Positions 54,237-63,771 of a stretch of 64,000 nucleotides of DNA are shown piece by piece (positions within the stretch are counted from its first letter, which is position 1; every line of letters starts with the position of its first letter). This stretch comes from Olleya sp. YS (GTDB taxonomy: Bacteria; Bacteroidota; Bacteroidia; Flavobacteriales; Flavobacteriaceae), in NCBI RefSeq assembly GCF_029760915.1, contig NZ_CP121685.1, positions 2,691,001 through 2,755,000 on the forward strand, in the 5' to 3' direction. The notes under the pieces are model-generated. The model did not search any database. It was not told where the DNA came from and saw only the letters and a program-made list of their open reading frames with translations. Position numbers and translations under genes: made by a program.

Positions 54237-55373
54237 CTAAAGATTTAATGATAATTTCACATTATTTACAGTTACGAAATCGTTTGAGTAACCCACTTGA
54301 ATTGGTTGATTTTTTGAAGTAAAAATCTCACTACCATTGGCATTTAACTCTTTATGCCCATAAAATTTAGACAAATCTTCAATAATCATAACTTCTGGTA
54401 TAAATTTTACGTTTTTTTCAATTAGTTGTTCTTGATAATTGATGCCCACATCCAAAAATCTATCTCCAAATTGCCCATTTCTAATAATAACATCGTAAAA
54501 TCGCTTACCATTTTCAGGTATTTTTAAATAATCTTGGTACTTTTCGCCTGTAATGTCATTTTTAGCTATGTACTGTATAGCTTCCAGCAATGCTTCAAAC
54601 ACAAACCCTCTAACCTGCTCTCTTATGTAGTCATTTTTATAATGTCCAGCTTCAAATAAAACAGTCGGTACTTGCAGAGCTTGAAATGTATCACCAACAC
54701 AATTAGCATTAAAACTATCGTCATAACGTGCTGTTTGATTAGGTAAGCTATTTTGAAGCGCATTATTAATGTGCACTATAACTTCCATAGCTTTTTTTCT
54801 AGTTTCTGTAATATGTCTTTGCTTGTCTTCTGCAGGAGACAAAAAAGATAAAGTTGCAGTATGATTGGTATTACCAACACTGTACATAGTACGTTGGCCA
54901 TGCAAATTAAAGCAAAAATCTGGTTTAAATTCTTCAAAATAAGATCGTAGCACCTTGCTTTCTGGCTGGCTTAAATCCTGAGCATCTCTATTTAAATCAA
55001 CCAAATTAGCATTTAATCTAGTATAAACTTCTGCACCATCAGGATTAAGCATAGGAATAATTTTTATAGTACAAGCCTTTAAAATAGATTCAAATTGATT
55101 GTTTTTAAAGGTTTTTAATACATCAAAAATAGCTTTAGTGGTTGTAGACTCATTTCCATGCATTTGAGACCACATTAATATTTTTTTGTGTCCTAATCCA
55201 AATGTAATAGAATATATGTCTTGATTTAAAACAGATTGACCAATACAGTCAATATTAAATTTTGATGGCAAATTTTTAATTAAAGGATTGATATCTTCTA
55301 ATCTAATATAACGACCAAAAAGAGCGTCTTCTTTATAGGTATTAAATAAGTATTTAATTGTTTTATGATTCAT
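54237..55373 (-). CDS. M14-family zinc carboxypeptidase
   Basis: The 378-residue protein has the M14 zinc-binding pair 'MHGNESTTTKAIFDVL' (His 71, Glu 74), the third His in 'DFCFNLHGQRTMY' and 'DLNRDAQ' substrate-recognition block, plus a later Glu in 'VLFEAGHYKND' as the probable catalytic residue. No signal peptide is seen, so it is probably cytosolic. Peptide substrates are unknown. Four operator-like palindromes (55388-55462) lie immediately upstream, and the divergent XRE gene is the likely controller. Confidence 0.82.
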   Translation of the reverse strand: MNHKTIKYLFNTYKEDALFGRYIRLEDINPLIKNLPSKFNIDCIGQSVLNQDIYSITFGLGHKKILMWSQMHGNESTTTKAIFDVLKTFKNNQFESILKACTIKIIPMLNPDGAEVYTRLNANLVDLNRDAQDLSQPESKVLRSYFEEFKPDFCFNLHGQRTMYSVGNTNHTATLSFLSPAEDKQRHITETRKKAMEVIVHINNALQNSLPNQTARYDDSFNANCVGDTFQALQVPTVLFEAGHYKNDYIREQVRGFVFEALLEAIQYIAKNDITGEKYQDYLKIPENGKRFYDVIIRNGQFGDRFLDVGINYQEQLIEKNVKFIPEVMIIEDLSKFYGHKELNANGSEIFTSKNQPIQVGYSNDFVTVNNVKLSLNL

Positions 55374-55688
55374 GGTGCCTCAATTCTGGTTTACAAATGT
55401 AACCAATTGATTATTTACAATTGTAAACTTAATAATTTACATTTGTAATTTACTTCTGTAAACATTCTAATCCATTTAGGCTATTATTACTGTAATCGTA
55501 ATTAGTAAAAAGTAATAAATTATAAAATTAATATTTAATAATTTGTATTTCAGTGTTTTAAAAGTATTTATTTAAACTATTAATTTAATAAATAGCTTCT
55601 CATTATTTGTATAATAATTAATTTTTAACACAATATTTTACAAATGTAACATTATAAGTACGGCTTAATTGTTTACATTTGTACCACT
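55374..55688. promoter_or_regulatory. Intergenic control region with six TTTACA-N2-TGTAAA operator-like sites
   Basis: This 315-base gap between divergent genes holds no ORF. Six sites with the pattern TTTACA-N2-TGTAAA occur: cores at 55391-55402, 55414-55427, 55437-55448, 55449-55462, 55638-55649 and 55672-55685. Four lie beside the M14 peptidase start and two beside the XRE regulator start. The site at 55391 read on the minus strand and the site at 55672 read on the plus strand both contain TACATTTG, a -7 box, so a bound protein would block initiation in both directions. Confidence 0.75.
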
Positions 55689-56117
55689 ATGATAAACAAC
55701 GCAGATTTTTCTAAAAGACTTCAAAAAATCATTGATTATTACGGTGAAAGCGCGTCTTCTTTTGCCGAAAAAATTGGTGTACAGCGTTCTAGTATTTCTC
55801 ATATTTTATCAGGACGAAACAAGCCCAGTTTAGAATTTGTTTTAAAAGTCCTCTCCTCTTTTCCCGAAGTAGAATTGTATTGGCTAATGAATGGAAAAGG
55901 TACATTTCCAAAATCTGAATCAAATTCTAAAACAGAAGACCAAGAATTAAAACAAGACGTTCAGAATCTGTTTTCTGATTCTGAAAAGAATAAAAATTCT
56001 AATATTAGTAGTTCTGACTTAAAAAAAAATATCTCAGATCCTGCAAATGGTAAAACAATTGATCGTATTGTTATTTTTTATACTGATGGAAGTTTTTCAA
56101 ATTTTGAGAATTCGTAA
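55689..56117 (+). CDS. XRE-family helix-turn-helix regulator
   Basis: The 142-residue protein has an N-terminal HTH_3 domain (about 5-72: 'FSKRLQKIIDYYGESASSFAEKIGVQRSSISHILSGRNKPSLEFVLKVLSSFPEVELYWLMNGKG'), then a Ser/Lys/Asp-rich linker and a short C-terminal segment (IDRIVIFYTDGSFSNFEN). It is of the family often annotated as phage-repressor-like in Bacteroidota. Two candidate operators lie directly before its start and four before the divergent M14 peptidase, indicating autoregulation and control of the peptidase. Confidence 0.85.
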   Translation: MINNADFSKRLQKIIDYYGESASSFAEKIGVQRSSISHILSGRNKPSLEFVLKVLSSFPEVELYWLMNGKGTFPKSESNSKTEDQELKQDVQNLFSDSEKNKNSNISSSDLKKNISDPANGKTIDRIVIFYTDGSFSNFENS

Positions 56118-56216
56118 CTTACTACAGTAAAATTTTAAATACGAGAATTATAGAAAGGTCACCATTTTCAAAAATTTAAAATAACATTTCATTAATTTTG
56201 TATTAAATACACTTTA

Positions 56217-56597
56217 ATGATGAAGCACTCTTTTTTATTTCTATCTTTTCTCATATTATTATCCAGTTGCTATAACGTAGAACGAGATTGTAGCGATTTT
56301 AAGACTGGATTGTTCTACAGTGAAGTAATTATTGACGAAAAGATATACACCTCAACTTTTGCCAGAACAGATAGTTTGCAAGTTGAGTTTTATGATGGAA
56401 AAGTAGATAGTACACACATAAGATGGATTAATGACTGTGAGGTTGTTTATAAAACTATCAACCCAAAAAATATGGCTGAGCGTAAAGATGTACACTTGAA
56501 AATATTGAAGACAACTGATTCCTCTTATACTTTTGAGTACTCATACGTTGGTGAAAATTTAAAGCAAAAAGGAATAGCTTACAAGAAAAAACAATAA
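56217..56597 (+). CDS. Small lipoprotein of unknown function
   Basis: The 126-residue protein has a lipoprotein signal, MMKHSFLFLSFLILLSSC (lipobox Cys ~18), then a short beta-rich domain with two further cysteines (DCSDF, NDCEV). Entries like it are sometimes mislabelled as topoisomerase subunits because parC is nearby; nothing here supports that. It ends three bases before terC, so the two are cotranscribed. Confidence 0.68.
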   Translation: MMKHSFLFLSFLILLSSCYNVERDCSDFKTGLFYSEVIIDEKIYTSTFARTDSLQVEFYDGKVDSTHIRWINDCEVVYKTINPKNMAERKDVHLKILKTTDSSYTFEYSYVGENLKQKGIAYKKKQ

Positions 56598-56600
56598 ACT

Positions 56601-57386
56601 ATGATAGAATTTTTCACCTCAAGTGATGCCATTTTTGCATTATTAACTTTGACATTTCTTGAAATAATTTTAGGAATTGATAATATTGTTTTTATTTCTA
56701 TAGCTGCTAACAAGCTGCCAGAGGAACAACGTGGAAAGGTGACTAATATAGGATTAATACTTGCAATGGTGCAACGTATAATTTTACTGTTTTTTGTGTC
56801 GTTTTTAGTTGGGTTATCAAAACCATTTCACATCATCGAGCTAGATTGGATGCACTTAGAATTAAGCTGGCAAGCTATAATACTGTTTTTTGGAGGCTTA
56901 TTTTTAATTTATAAATCTACTTCAGAGATTAGAGAAAAAGTAGAAACTCCAAAACATGATGAAGATGAAGTTAAAGGAAAAGTTATTAAATCACTACAAC
57001 AAGCCATTGTGCAAATTTTGATTATTGATTTTATATTTTCTATAGATTCTATTTTGACAGCAGTAGGAATGACAAATGGTCTATCAGACAATCATAATTA
57101 CAATTTAGTATTAATGATTATAGCTGTAGTAATCTCTATTATAATCATGATTGTTTTTGCCAATAAAATTAGACGCTTTATAGATAACAATCCAAGTATT
57201 CAAATCTTAGGATTATCGTTTTTAATTTTGATAGGTTTTATGCTTATTACAGAAGCTGGTCACTTGTCACACACGACGTTCTTTGGTAAGACTGTAGGTG
57301 CTATTCCTAAAGGTTACTTATATTTTGCAATAGCATTCTCATTATTTGTAGAGTTTTTGAATCAGAAGGTTGCTAAAAAGAAATAA
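56601..57386 (+). CDS. TerC-family integral membrane protein
   Basis: The 261-residue protein has about seven membrane helices, with the family-defining charged motifs 'LEIILGIDNIVFISI' (Asp in the first helix) and 'DFIFSIDSILTAVGM'. TerC/YoaE proteins are implicated in metal export (manganese) or tellurite resistance; the exact role here is unknown. A bidirectional terminator separates it from parC. Confidence 0.9.
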   Translation: MIEFFTSSDAIFALLTLTFLEIILGIDNIVFISIAANKLPEEQRGKVTNIGLILAMVQRIILLFFVSFLVGLSKPFHIIELDWMHLELSWQAIILFFGGLFLIYKSTSEIREKVETPKHDEDEVKGKVIKSLQQAIVQILIIDFIFSIDSILTAVGMTNGLSDNHNYNLVLMIIAVVISIIIMIVFANKIRRFIDNNPSIQILGLSFLILIGFMLITEAGHLSHTTFFGKTVGAIPKGYLYFAIAFSLFVEFLNQKVAKKK

Positions 57387-57412
57387 AAAAGTCTCAATTT
57401 ATTGAGACTTTT
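57386..57412. terminator. Bidirectional terminator between terC and parC
   Basis: The stem AAAAGTCTCAAT with ATTGAGACTTTT around TT, with T-tracts on both strands. It ends the terC transcript and the parE-parC transcript, whose stop is at 57418. Confidence 0.82.
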
Positions 57413-57417
57413 ATTAG

Positions 57418-60099
57418 TTAAAACATGGTAACTTGACCTTTATCGTCTAATCCAAAATCTGAATCGTCTTCATCTTTTTTCGGTAATGACTCATCACCAT
57501 TTTTAACTTCTGTTGGATTATCAGAATCCTTAGTTACTGTGACTTCATCTACCACCTCAAGCTCTTCTGCAGGAGTTTCCTCTGGAGCTTCATAAGGAAT
57601 TGGGTCTAAAAGATTAATCTGATTTACCTTATGCTTGGTTAATTGATTACCTAGAGCTGTTATCCCTTTAATAGCGATAAAGTCTTCTAAATTTATGGTT
57701 TCATTGTCACGTCTATCTTTTCCCCTTTCTTTAGTAAATTCGATATCTGCAACAGGCTTCCAGTCTGTAGAGACAATTTCTAATTGCGAATTTGGATGAT
57801 CTGTAATAAAGGATTCTTCTTTATTTTCATTTTCAACGACAAAGCGCTTAACAAAATACTTTTCTTTTTCGCCATCAAAATAAATAGCAGAAATAGGTTT
57901 TTTTGGCACCCATTTTTCTAAAATAATCATATCATCATCAAAATGCAAAGTCACTTCTGGCGTGACTGTTTTGGCAACTCCTTTTTGATTGATTATCAAC
58001 AGCTTATCTTCACCTCTAAATTCACCAATCAATTCTCCTCTACCATCAACATTAAGTCTCTGAACCGTATCATCAAACCATATTTTTCGAGGTTTTAAAG
58101 TTGAAATACCTTTTTCTTTTAATTCTACAGATTTAATAGCGTATTTAGTAACCACATTACCTTTGGACGCTCGACCTTTAATTAAGATATCTGCAAAATC
58201 TAAGTCCCATTTTAATTTTTTAATGCTTCCAACCTGACGCAAACTAATAGTCACAACTTCTGCTTCACCATTAGGATTTGCAGAGAAATACCATAGTTTA
58301 GACCCTTTATTTCCATTGGTCAAGTCGTATTCTTTATCTCTAGTAATAGAGGTTACAGCAAAACGCTTAACAAATGATGCACCTTTGGTTCCATCACGAT
58401 AAATCATATTGTAGATGGTACGCTTGTCTTTCTTTTTAAAGACAGCAACATGAATAATATTTTTACCAATAAAGGTTTTGCTATCCACTTTAGTTACCAT
58501 CATTTTACCGTCTGCAGTAAATGCAATAATATCATCTATATCACTACAATCGCATACATACTCGTCACGACGCAAGGATGTACCAATAAATCCTTCTTCT
58601 CTATTAACATATAATTTGGTATTGCGTATAACTACTTTGGTTGCATCAACGTCTCCAAATGTGCGAATTTCGGTTTTACGCTCTCTTCCTTTACCATACT
58701 CCTTTTTTAATCTAGTAAAGTAGGCTATGGCATAGTCTATTAGATTTGCTAAATGATGTTTTACTTCTGCTATTTGGTCTTCTAAAGCATCAATTTTTTG
58801 TTGTGCCTTATCGATATCAAACTTAGAAATACGCTTAATTCTAATTTCTGTTAAACGTGTAATATCTTCAACAGTAATAGCGCGTTTTAAATGTTTAATA
58901 TGTGGTTGAAGTCCTTTGTCAATTGCATTAATGACACCTTCCCAAGTTTCTTCTTCCTCGATATCGCGATAGATTCTGTTTTCAATAAAAATACGTTCTA
59001 AACTTGCAAAATGCCACTGCTCTTCTAACTCGCCTAGCTTAATTTCTAACTCTTGTTTTAAAAGCTGGACCGTATTGTCTGTAGAGCGACGTAACATTTC
59101 TGTGACACCAATAAACAAGGGTTTATTATCTTCAATGACACAGCCTAATGGTGAAATAGAACTTTCACAACTTGTAAAAGCAAATAAGGCATCAATAGTT
59201 TTATCTGGAGATAAACCTGAAGGCAAATGAATTAGAATTTCTACCTCAGCAGCAGTATTATCTTCAATTTTTTTAATCTTTATTTTGCCTTTATCATTAG
59301 CTTTTAAAATTGAATCTATAAGCGAAGATGTAGTAGTCCCAAACGGAATTTCTGTAATGGCTAATGTATTTTTATCAACCTGAGAAATTTTAGCACGAAC
59401 ACGTACTTTTCCTCCGCGTAATCCATCATTATAATTAGAAAAATCTGCAACACCTCCTGTTGGAAAATCTGGTACAATCGTAAAACGTTTCCCTTGAAGA
59501 TGCTTAATAGAAGCCTCAATTAATTCTATAAAGTTGTGTGGTAATATTTTAGTTGATAATCCTACAGCAATTCCTTCTCCTCCTTGTGCTAATAATAGTG
59601 GAAACATCACAGGAAGATTGACAGGCTCTTTGCGTCTACCATCATAAGAGGCTTGCCATTCTGTAATTTTAGGATTATAAACAACATCTAATCCAAATTT
59701 TGAAATCCTAGCTTCAATATAACGTGATGCAGCTGCACGATCTCCTGTTAGGATATTTCCCCAGTTTCCTTGGGTATCAATCAGTAAATCTTTCTGACCA
59801 ATTTGTACCATTGCGTCTGCAATACTGGCATCACCATGCGGATGGTATTGCATTGTGTGACCTACAATATTGGCTACTTTATTGTACCGTCCATCATCCA
59901 AATCTTTCATGGAATGCATGATACGACGTTGTACAGGCTTAAAACCATCTTCTATTGCTGGTACAGCACGCTCTAAAATTACATAAGAAGCGTAATCTAA
60001 AAACCACTCTTTATACATACCAGTAATTCTGGTAATGGTTTCTTGTGGTTCTTGGTGTTCTATATTGTCGTTAGTTAGGTCGTCGTTGTCTTCTGTCAT
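57418..60099 (-). CDS. parC: DNA topoisomerase IV, subunit A
   Basis: The 893-residue protein is a type IIA topoisomerase A subunit: 'DGFKPVQRRIMHSM', 'VANIVGHTMQYHPHGD', and the catalytic Tyr 127 in 'RAAASRYIEARIS'. The C-terminal ~370 residues form the beta-pinwheel DNA-wrapping domain. There is a long acidic, low-complexity tail (PTEVKNGDESLPKKDEDDSDFG). With ParE it decatenates daughter chromosomes. The stop of parE and the start of parC are immediately adjacent. Confidence 0.94.
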   Translation of the reverse strand: MTEDNDDLTNDNIEHQEPQETITRITGMYKEWFLDYASYVILERAVPAIEDGFKPVQRRIMHSMKDLDDGRYNKVANIVGHTMQYHPHGDASIADAMVQIGQKDLLIDTQGNWGNILTGDRAAASRYIEARISKFGLDVVYNPKITEWQASYDGRRKEPVNLPVMFPLLLAQGGEGIAVGLSTKILPHNFIELIEASIKHLQGKRFTIVPDFPTGGVADFSNYNDGLRGGKVRVRAKISQVDKNTLAITEIPFGTTTSSLIDSILKANDKGKIKIKKIEDNTAAEVEILIHLPSGLSPDKTIDALFAFTSCESSISPLGCVIEDNKPLFIGVTEMLRRSTDNTVQLLKQELEIKLGELEEQWHFASLERIFIENRIYRDIEEEETWEGVINAIDKGLQPHIKHLKRAITVEDITRLTEIRIKRISKFDIDKAQQKIDALEDQIAEVKHHLANLIDYAIAYFTRLKKEYGKGRERKTEIRTFGDVDATKVVIRNTKLYVNREEGFIGTSLRRDEYVCDCSDIDDIIAFTADGKMMVTKVDSKTFIGKNIIHVAVFKKKDKRTIYNMIYRDGTKGASFVKRFAVTSITRDKEYDLTNGNKGSKLWYFSANPNGEAEVVTISLRQVGSIKKLKWDLDFADILIKGRASKGNVVTKYAIKSVELKEKGISTLKPRKIWFDDTVQRLNVDGRGELIGEFRGEDKLLIINQKGVAKTVTPEVTLHFDDDMIILEKWVPKKPISAIYFDGEKEKYFVKRFVVENENKEESFITDHPNSQLEIVSTDWKPVADIEFTKERGKDRRDNETINLEDFIAIKGITALGNQLTKHKVNQINLLDPIPYEAPEETPAEELEVVDEVTVTKDSDNPTEVKNGDESLPKKDEDDSDFGLDDKGQVTMF

Positions 60100-61959
60100 T
60101 TATTTTTCCTCCTCAATTAAATCTAATTCTACTTTTAGATTATCAATAATAAACTCTTGTCTGGTTGGTGTGTTTTTTCCCATGTAAAACGATAGTAATT
60201 CTTCAATGGACATATTATCGTCTAACATGACTGGATCCAATCTAATATCTTCACCTATAAAATGTACAAACTCGTCTGGACTAATTTCACCTAAACCCTT
60301 AAATCGTGTGATTTCTGGTTTTGGTTTTAATTTTTCTATTGCATTGATGCGCTCTTCTTCAGAATAGCAATAAATGGTTTCTTTTTTATTACGCACTCTA
60401 AACAATGGTGTTTGCAGTATATATAAATGTCCTTCTTTTATTACCTCAGGAAAAAACTGTAAAAAGAATGTGATTAATAATAACCGAATGTGCATCCCAT
60501 CGACATCTGCATCTGTTGCTATAACTACGTTGTTGTAGCGTAAGTCCTCTAGAGATTCTTCTATGTTTAATGCAGCTTGTAGTAAATTGAATTCCTCATT
60601 CTCATACACTATCTTTTTAGTTAATCCATAACAGTTTAACGGTTTTCCTTTTAAACTGAAAACTGCTTGCGTATTGACATCTCTAGATTTGGTAATACTT
60701 CCGGAAGCCGAATCTCCCTCAGTAATAAATAATGTACTTTCTAAATTACGCTCGTTTTTAGTATCTCCAAAATGAATACGACAATCGCGTAGTTTTTTGT
60801 TGTGCAAACTTGCTTTTTTTGCTCTGTCCTTTGCCAGCTTACGGATTCCAGATAATTCTTTACGCTCACGTTCTGCTTGTAAAATTTTACGCTGAATTTT
60901 CTCTGCTGTATCTGGATTTTTATGAAGGTAATTATCTAAATGTGTTTTTAAAAAATCGGTGACATAAGTACGTACCGTTGGTAAGTCGCCACCCATGTCT
61001 GTAGATCCTAATTTGGTCTTTGTTTGACTTTCAAAAACAGGCTCCATTACTTTAATAGCTATAGCACTAACAACCGATTTACGTATATCTGATGCGTCAT
61101 ACTGCTTTCCAAAAAAGTCACGAATAGTTTTAACCAAACCTTCTCTAAACGCATTTAAGTGTGTACCACCTTGTGTGGTATTTTGACCGTTTACAAAACT
61201 GTTATATTCTTCGCTATACTGTGTTTTACTGTGTGTTATCGCGACTTCAATATCATCACCACGAAGGTGAATAATTGGATAGAGCAAATCGGATTCTGCA
61301 ATCTTTTCTGCTAATAAATCTTTTAAACCATTTTCGCTATAGTACTTTTCTCCGTTAAAAACTATGGTTAAACCTGGATTTAAGTACACATAATTTTTAA
61401 GCATTTTAACCACATACTCGTTTCTGTACTTATAGTTTTTAAATATGACATCATCTGGAACAAAAGAGACTTTAGTTCCTTTACGTCTACTGGTTTCTTC
61501 TAAAAATTCTTGATCGACCAAGTTACCTTGCTCAAAATCTGCTGAAGCACTTTTACCATCTCTAGACGATTCAACTCTAAAATAAGAGGATAATGCATTT
61601 ACTGCTTTGGTACCTACACCATTTAGACCTACAGACTTTTTGAAGGCTTTAGAGTCGTACTTACCACCAGTATTCATCTTGGACACGACATCTACAACTT
61701 TTCCTAACGGAATACCACGTCCATAATCACGTACAATCACCTTGCTACCTTGTATGGATATCTCAATGGTTTTACCTGCTCCCATGACATACTCGTCAAT
61801 AGAGTTGTCTAGTACTTCTTTAAGTAGAATATATATACCGTCGTCTGGAGACGATCCATCTCCAAGCTTACCAATATACATTCCTGGACGCATTCTAATA
61901 TGTTCTTTCCAGTCTAACGAGCGTATATTGTCTTCGGTATATTTTGTTTGTTCTGACAT
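60100..61959 (-). CDS. parE: DNA topoisomerase IV, subunit B
   Basis: The 619-residue protein has the GHKL ATPase start '[16 protein letters not shown]', '[16 protein letters not shown]', '[16 protein letters not shown]' and the TOPRIM motif '[12 protein letters not shown]' with '[14 protein letters not shown]'. It supplies ATP hydrolysis and forms the heterotetramer with ParC. ATG 61959 ([11 protein letters not shown]) is preferred to the one at 61974. Confidence 0.94.
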   Translation of the reverse strand: MSEQTKYTEDNIRSLDWKEHIRMRPGMYIGKLGDGSSPDDGIYILLKEVLDNSIDEYVMGAGKTIEISIQGSKVIVRDYGRGIPLGKVVDVVSKMNTGGKYDSKAFKKSVGLNGVGTKAVNALSSYFRVESSRDGKSASADFEQGNLVDQEFLEETSRRKGTKVSFVPDDVIFKNYKYRNEYVVKMLKNYVYLNPGLTIVFNGEKYYSENGLKDLLAEKIAESDLLYPIIHLRGDDIEVAITHSKTQYSEEYNSFVNGQNTTQGGTHLNAFREGLVKTIRDFFGKQYDASDIRKSVVSAIAIKVMEPVFESQTKTKLGSTDMGGDLPTVRTYVTDFLKTHLDNYLHKNPDTAEKIQRKILQAERERKELSGIRKLAKDRAKKASLHNKKLRDCRIHFGDTKNERNLESTLFITEGDSASGSITKSRDVNTQAVFSLKGKPLNCYGLTKKIVYENEEFNLLQAALNIEESLEDLRYNNVVIATDADVDGMHIRLLLITFFLQFFPEVIKEGHLYILQTPLFRVRNKKETIYCYSEEERINAIEKLKPKPEITRFKGLGEISPDEFVHFIGEDIRLDPVMLDDNMSIEELLSFYMGKNTPTRQEFIIDNLKVELDLIEEEK

Positions 61960-62047
61960 AAAATTTAGGTGCAATTTTGAGATAGGTTGCTAATATAATA
62001 TAACGCTTTAAAAAATGAAACTGTGCGCTAATAAAGTAATTAACAAT

Positions 62048-62080
62048 AAAAAGCCAATGTTGTTGAGAACATTGGCTTAA
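62048..62080 (-). terminator. Terminator after ychF
   Basis: An 11-base stem AAGCCAATGTT (62051-62061) with AACATTGGCTT (62068-62078) around a six-base loop, then a T-run on the minus strand. It separates ychF from parE. Confidence 0.82.
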
Positions 62081-62112
62081 ATCTATTTTTTAGTAAAATT
62101 TTAGTTTAGTAG

Positions 62113-63207
62113 TTACACATTAAATAAGAAATGCATAACATCTCCATCTTTAACTATGTAACCTTTACCTTCTACACGCATTTTTCCTGCTTCTTTTACT
62201 TTGGCTTCGCTTCCGTATTGTACATAGTCGTCGTAACTAATAACCTCTGCTCTAATAAATCCTTTTTCAAAATCCGTATGAATCACTCCTGCAGCTTGTG
62301 GACCTGTTGCGCCTATGTTAACTGTCCAAGCACGCACTTCTTTGACACCAGCAGTAAAATAGGTTTGCTGATTTAATAATTTATAAGCAGAGCGAATTAG
62401 TTTTGCAGAACCAGGCTCTTCTAATCCAATATCTTGTAAAAACATTTGACGCTCTTCGTAATCGTCTAATTCATTAATATCTGCTTCTGTACCTACTGCT
62501 AACACTAATACTTCAGCGTTTTCGTCTTTAACTTTGTCTTTAACTAAATCCACATATGCATTACCAGTTACAGCACTTCCTTCGTCTACATTACATACAT
62601 ACATGACAGGCTTGTCTGTGATAAATTGTAGTGGTTTAACGTAAGCTTTATAATCTTCTTCAGAAAATTCTAATGCTCTAATAGATAATCCAGCTTCTAA
62701 AGCGTCTTTTATTTTTAATAATACAGCCTCTTCTTTCTGTGCCTCTTTATCTCCAGTTTTGGCAGCTCTTTTTACTTTATCCAATTTTTTTTCGACTGTT
62801 TCAAGATCTTTAAGCTGCAATTCCATATCGATAGTTTCTTTATCTCTTATAGGATCTACATTACCATCAACGTGTACAATATTATCATTATCAAAACAAC
62901 GTAAAACGTGAAGTATAGCATCTGTTTCTCTAATGTTTGCCAAAAACTGGTTACCTAAACCTTCTCCTTTACTGGCACCTTTTACTAATCCAGCAATATC
63001 AACAATCTCTACTGTAGCTGGTATTACACGCTCTGGATTAACTAAGCTTTCTAACTTTTCTAATCTTGGGTCTGGTACATTAACAACACCAATATTAGGC
63101 TCGATGGTACAAAATGGGAAGTTTGCACTTTGTGCTTTAGCGTTAGATAAACAATTGAATAAGGTTGATTTTCCTACGTTTGGTAATCCTACAATTCCTG
63201 CTTTCAT
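62113..63207 (-). CDS. ychF: Ribosome-associated GTPase/ATPase YchF
   Basis: The 364-residue protein is YchF (OLA1-like): the G1 loop '[12 protein letters not shown]', '[21 protein letters not shown]', the coiled insert (~120-180), and the C-terminal TGS domain '[32 protein letters not shown]'. It binds ATP in preference to GTP in most bacteria and associates with ribosomes. Single gene with a terminator. Confidence 0.95.
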   Translation of the reverse strand: MKAGIVGLPNVGKSTLFNCLSNAKAQSANFPFCTIEPNIGVVNVPDPRLEKLESLVNPERVIPATVEIVDIAGLVKGASKGEGLGNQFLANIRETDAILHVLRCFDNDNIVHVDGNVDPIRDKETIDMELQLKDLETVEKKLDKVKRAAKTGDKEAQKEEAVLLKIKDALEAGLSIRALEFSEEDYKAYVKPLQFITDKPVMYVCNVDEGSAVTGNAYVDLVKDKVKDENAEVLVLAVGTEADINELDDYEERQMFLQDIGLEEPGSAKLIRSAYKLLNQQTYFTAGVKEVRAWTVNIGATGPQAAGVIHTDFEKGFIRAEVISYDDYVQYGSEAKVKEAGKMRVEGKGYIVKDGDVMHFLFNV

Positions 63208-63287
63208 AAATGTGTGTTATTTTGATTTCCGATATATCGAAATTCTAATCATTTTTTGCGATTGCAAATGTACATATTAATACAATA

Positions 63288-63317
63288 AAAAATCCCAAGT
63301 ATAAACTTGAGATTTTA
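63288..63317 (-). terminator. Terminator after the ferredoxin gene
   Basis: Stem AAAATCCCAAGT with ACTTGAGATTTT around an ATAA loop (one C/A mismatch), followed by T-rich sequence on the minus strand; 24 bases beyond the ferredoxin stop. Confidence 0.7.
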
Positions 63318-63340
63318 ATTTAATTAGCGATTTTTATTAT

Positions 63341-63694
63341 TTATCCATCAGGATGCATAAATTTTTGTTTCCCTAATAATGTTTCTTCACTTTCTACATA
63401 GTCTTCATCTGGCACACAACAATCTACAGGACATACTGCAGCACATTGTGGTTCTTCATGAAATCCAACACACTCCGTACATTTATCAGGAACAATGTAG
63501 TAAATTTCGTCACTTATTGGCTCTTGCGCTTCATCCGCATCAACTTCTTTACCGTTAGTCAAGACTAACTTTCCTTCTAGGCTTGTTCCATCCTTGTATC
63601 TCCAATCGTCAGCTCCTTCATAAATTGCTGTATTCGGACATTCAGGCTCACAAGCTCCACAGTTAATACATTCGTCTGTTATAATAATTGCCAT
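63341..63694 (-). CDS. 4Fe-4S dicluster ferredoxin
   Basis: The 117-residue protein has two 4Fe-4S motifs: [15 protein letters not shown] at the start and [18 protein letters not shown] in the second half, where an eight-residue insert separates the second and third Cys, as in the 2[4Fe-4S] ferredoxins of this kind. It carries electrons for anabolic reactions. A full promoter match lies upstream (63735-63766). It is divergent from the acyl-CoA-reductase-like gene. Confidence 0.93.
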   Translation of the reverse strand: MAIIITDECINCGACEPECPNTAIYEGADDWRYKDGTSLEGKLVLTNGKEVDADEAQEPISDEIYYIVPDKCTECVGFHEEPQCAAVCPVDCCVPDEDYVESEETLLGKQKFMHPDG

Positions 63695-63734
63695 AGCGTA
63701 TTTTAAATCTTTTTGTTTACTTAACTTTGCTGTG

Positions 63735-63766
63735 CAAAAATAAAGCCAAAAAAGGTGTTATACAAA
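63735..63766 (-). promoter_or_regulatory. Promoter for the ferredoxin gene
   Basis: On the minus strand TTTG (63763-63766), a 20-base spacer and TATTTTTG (63735-63742): a full match to the Bacteroidota -33/-7 pair. Start of transcription is expected near 63729, giving a leader of about 35 bases. Confidence 0.65.
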
Positions 63767-63771
63767 TATTA

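Noticed and set aside
56217-56597. Topoisomerase-related label for the small lipoprotein near parC
   Set aside because: It has a lipoprotein signal and no topoisomerase motif; adjacency alone explains the label.
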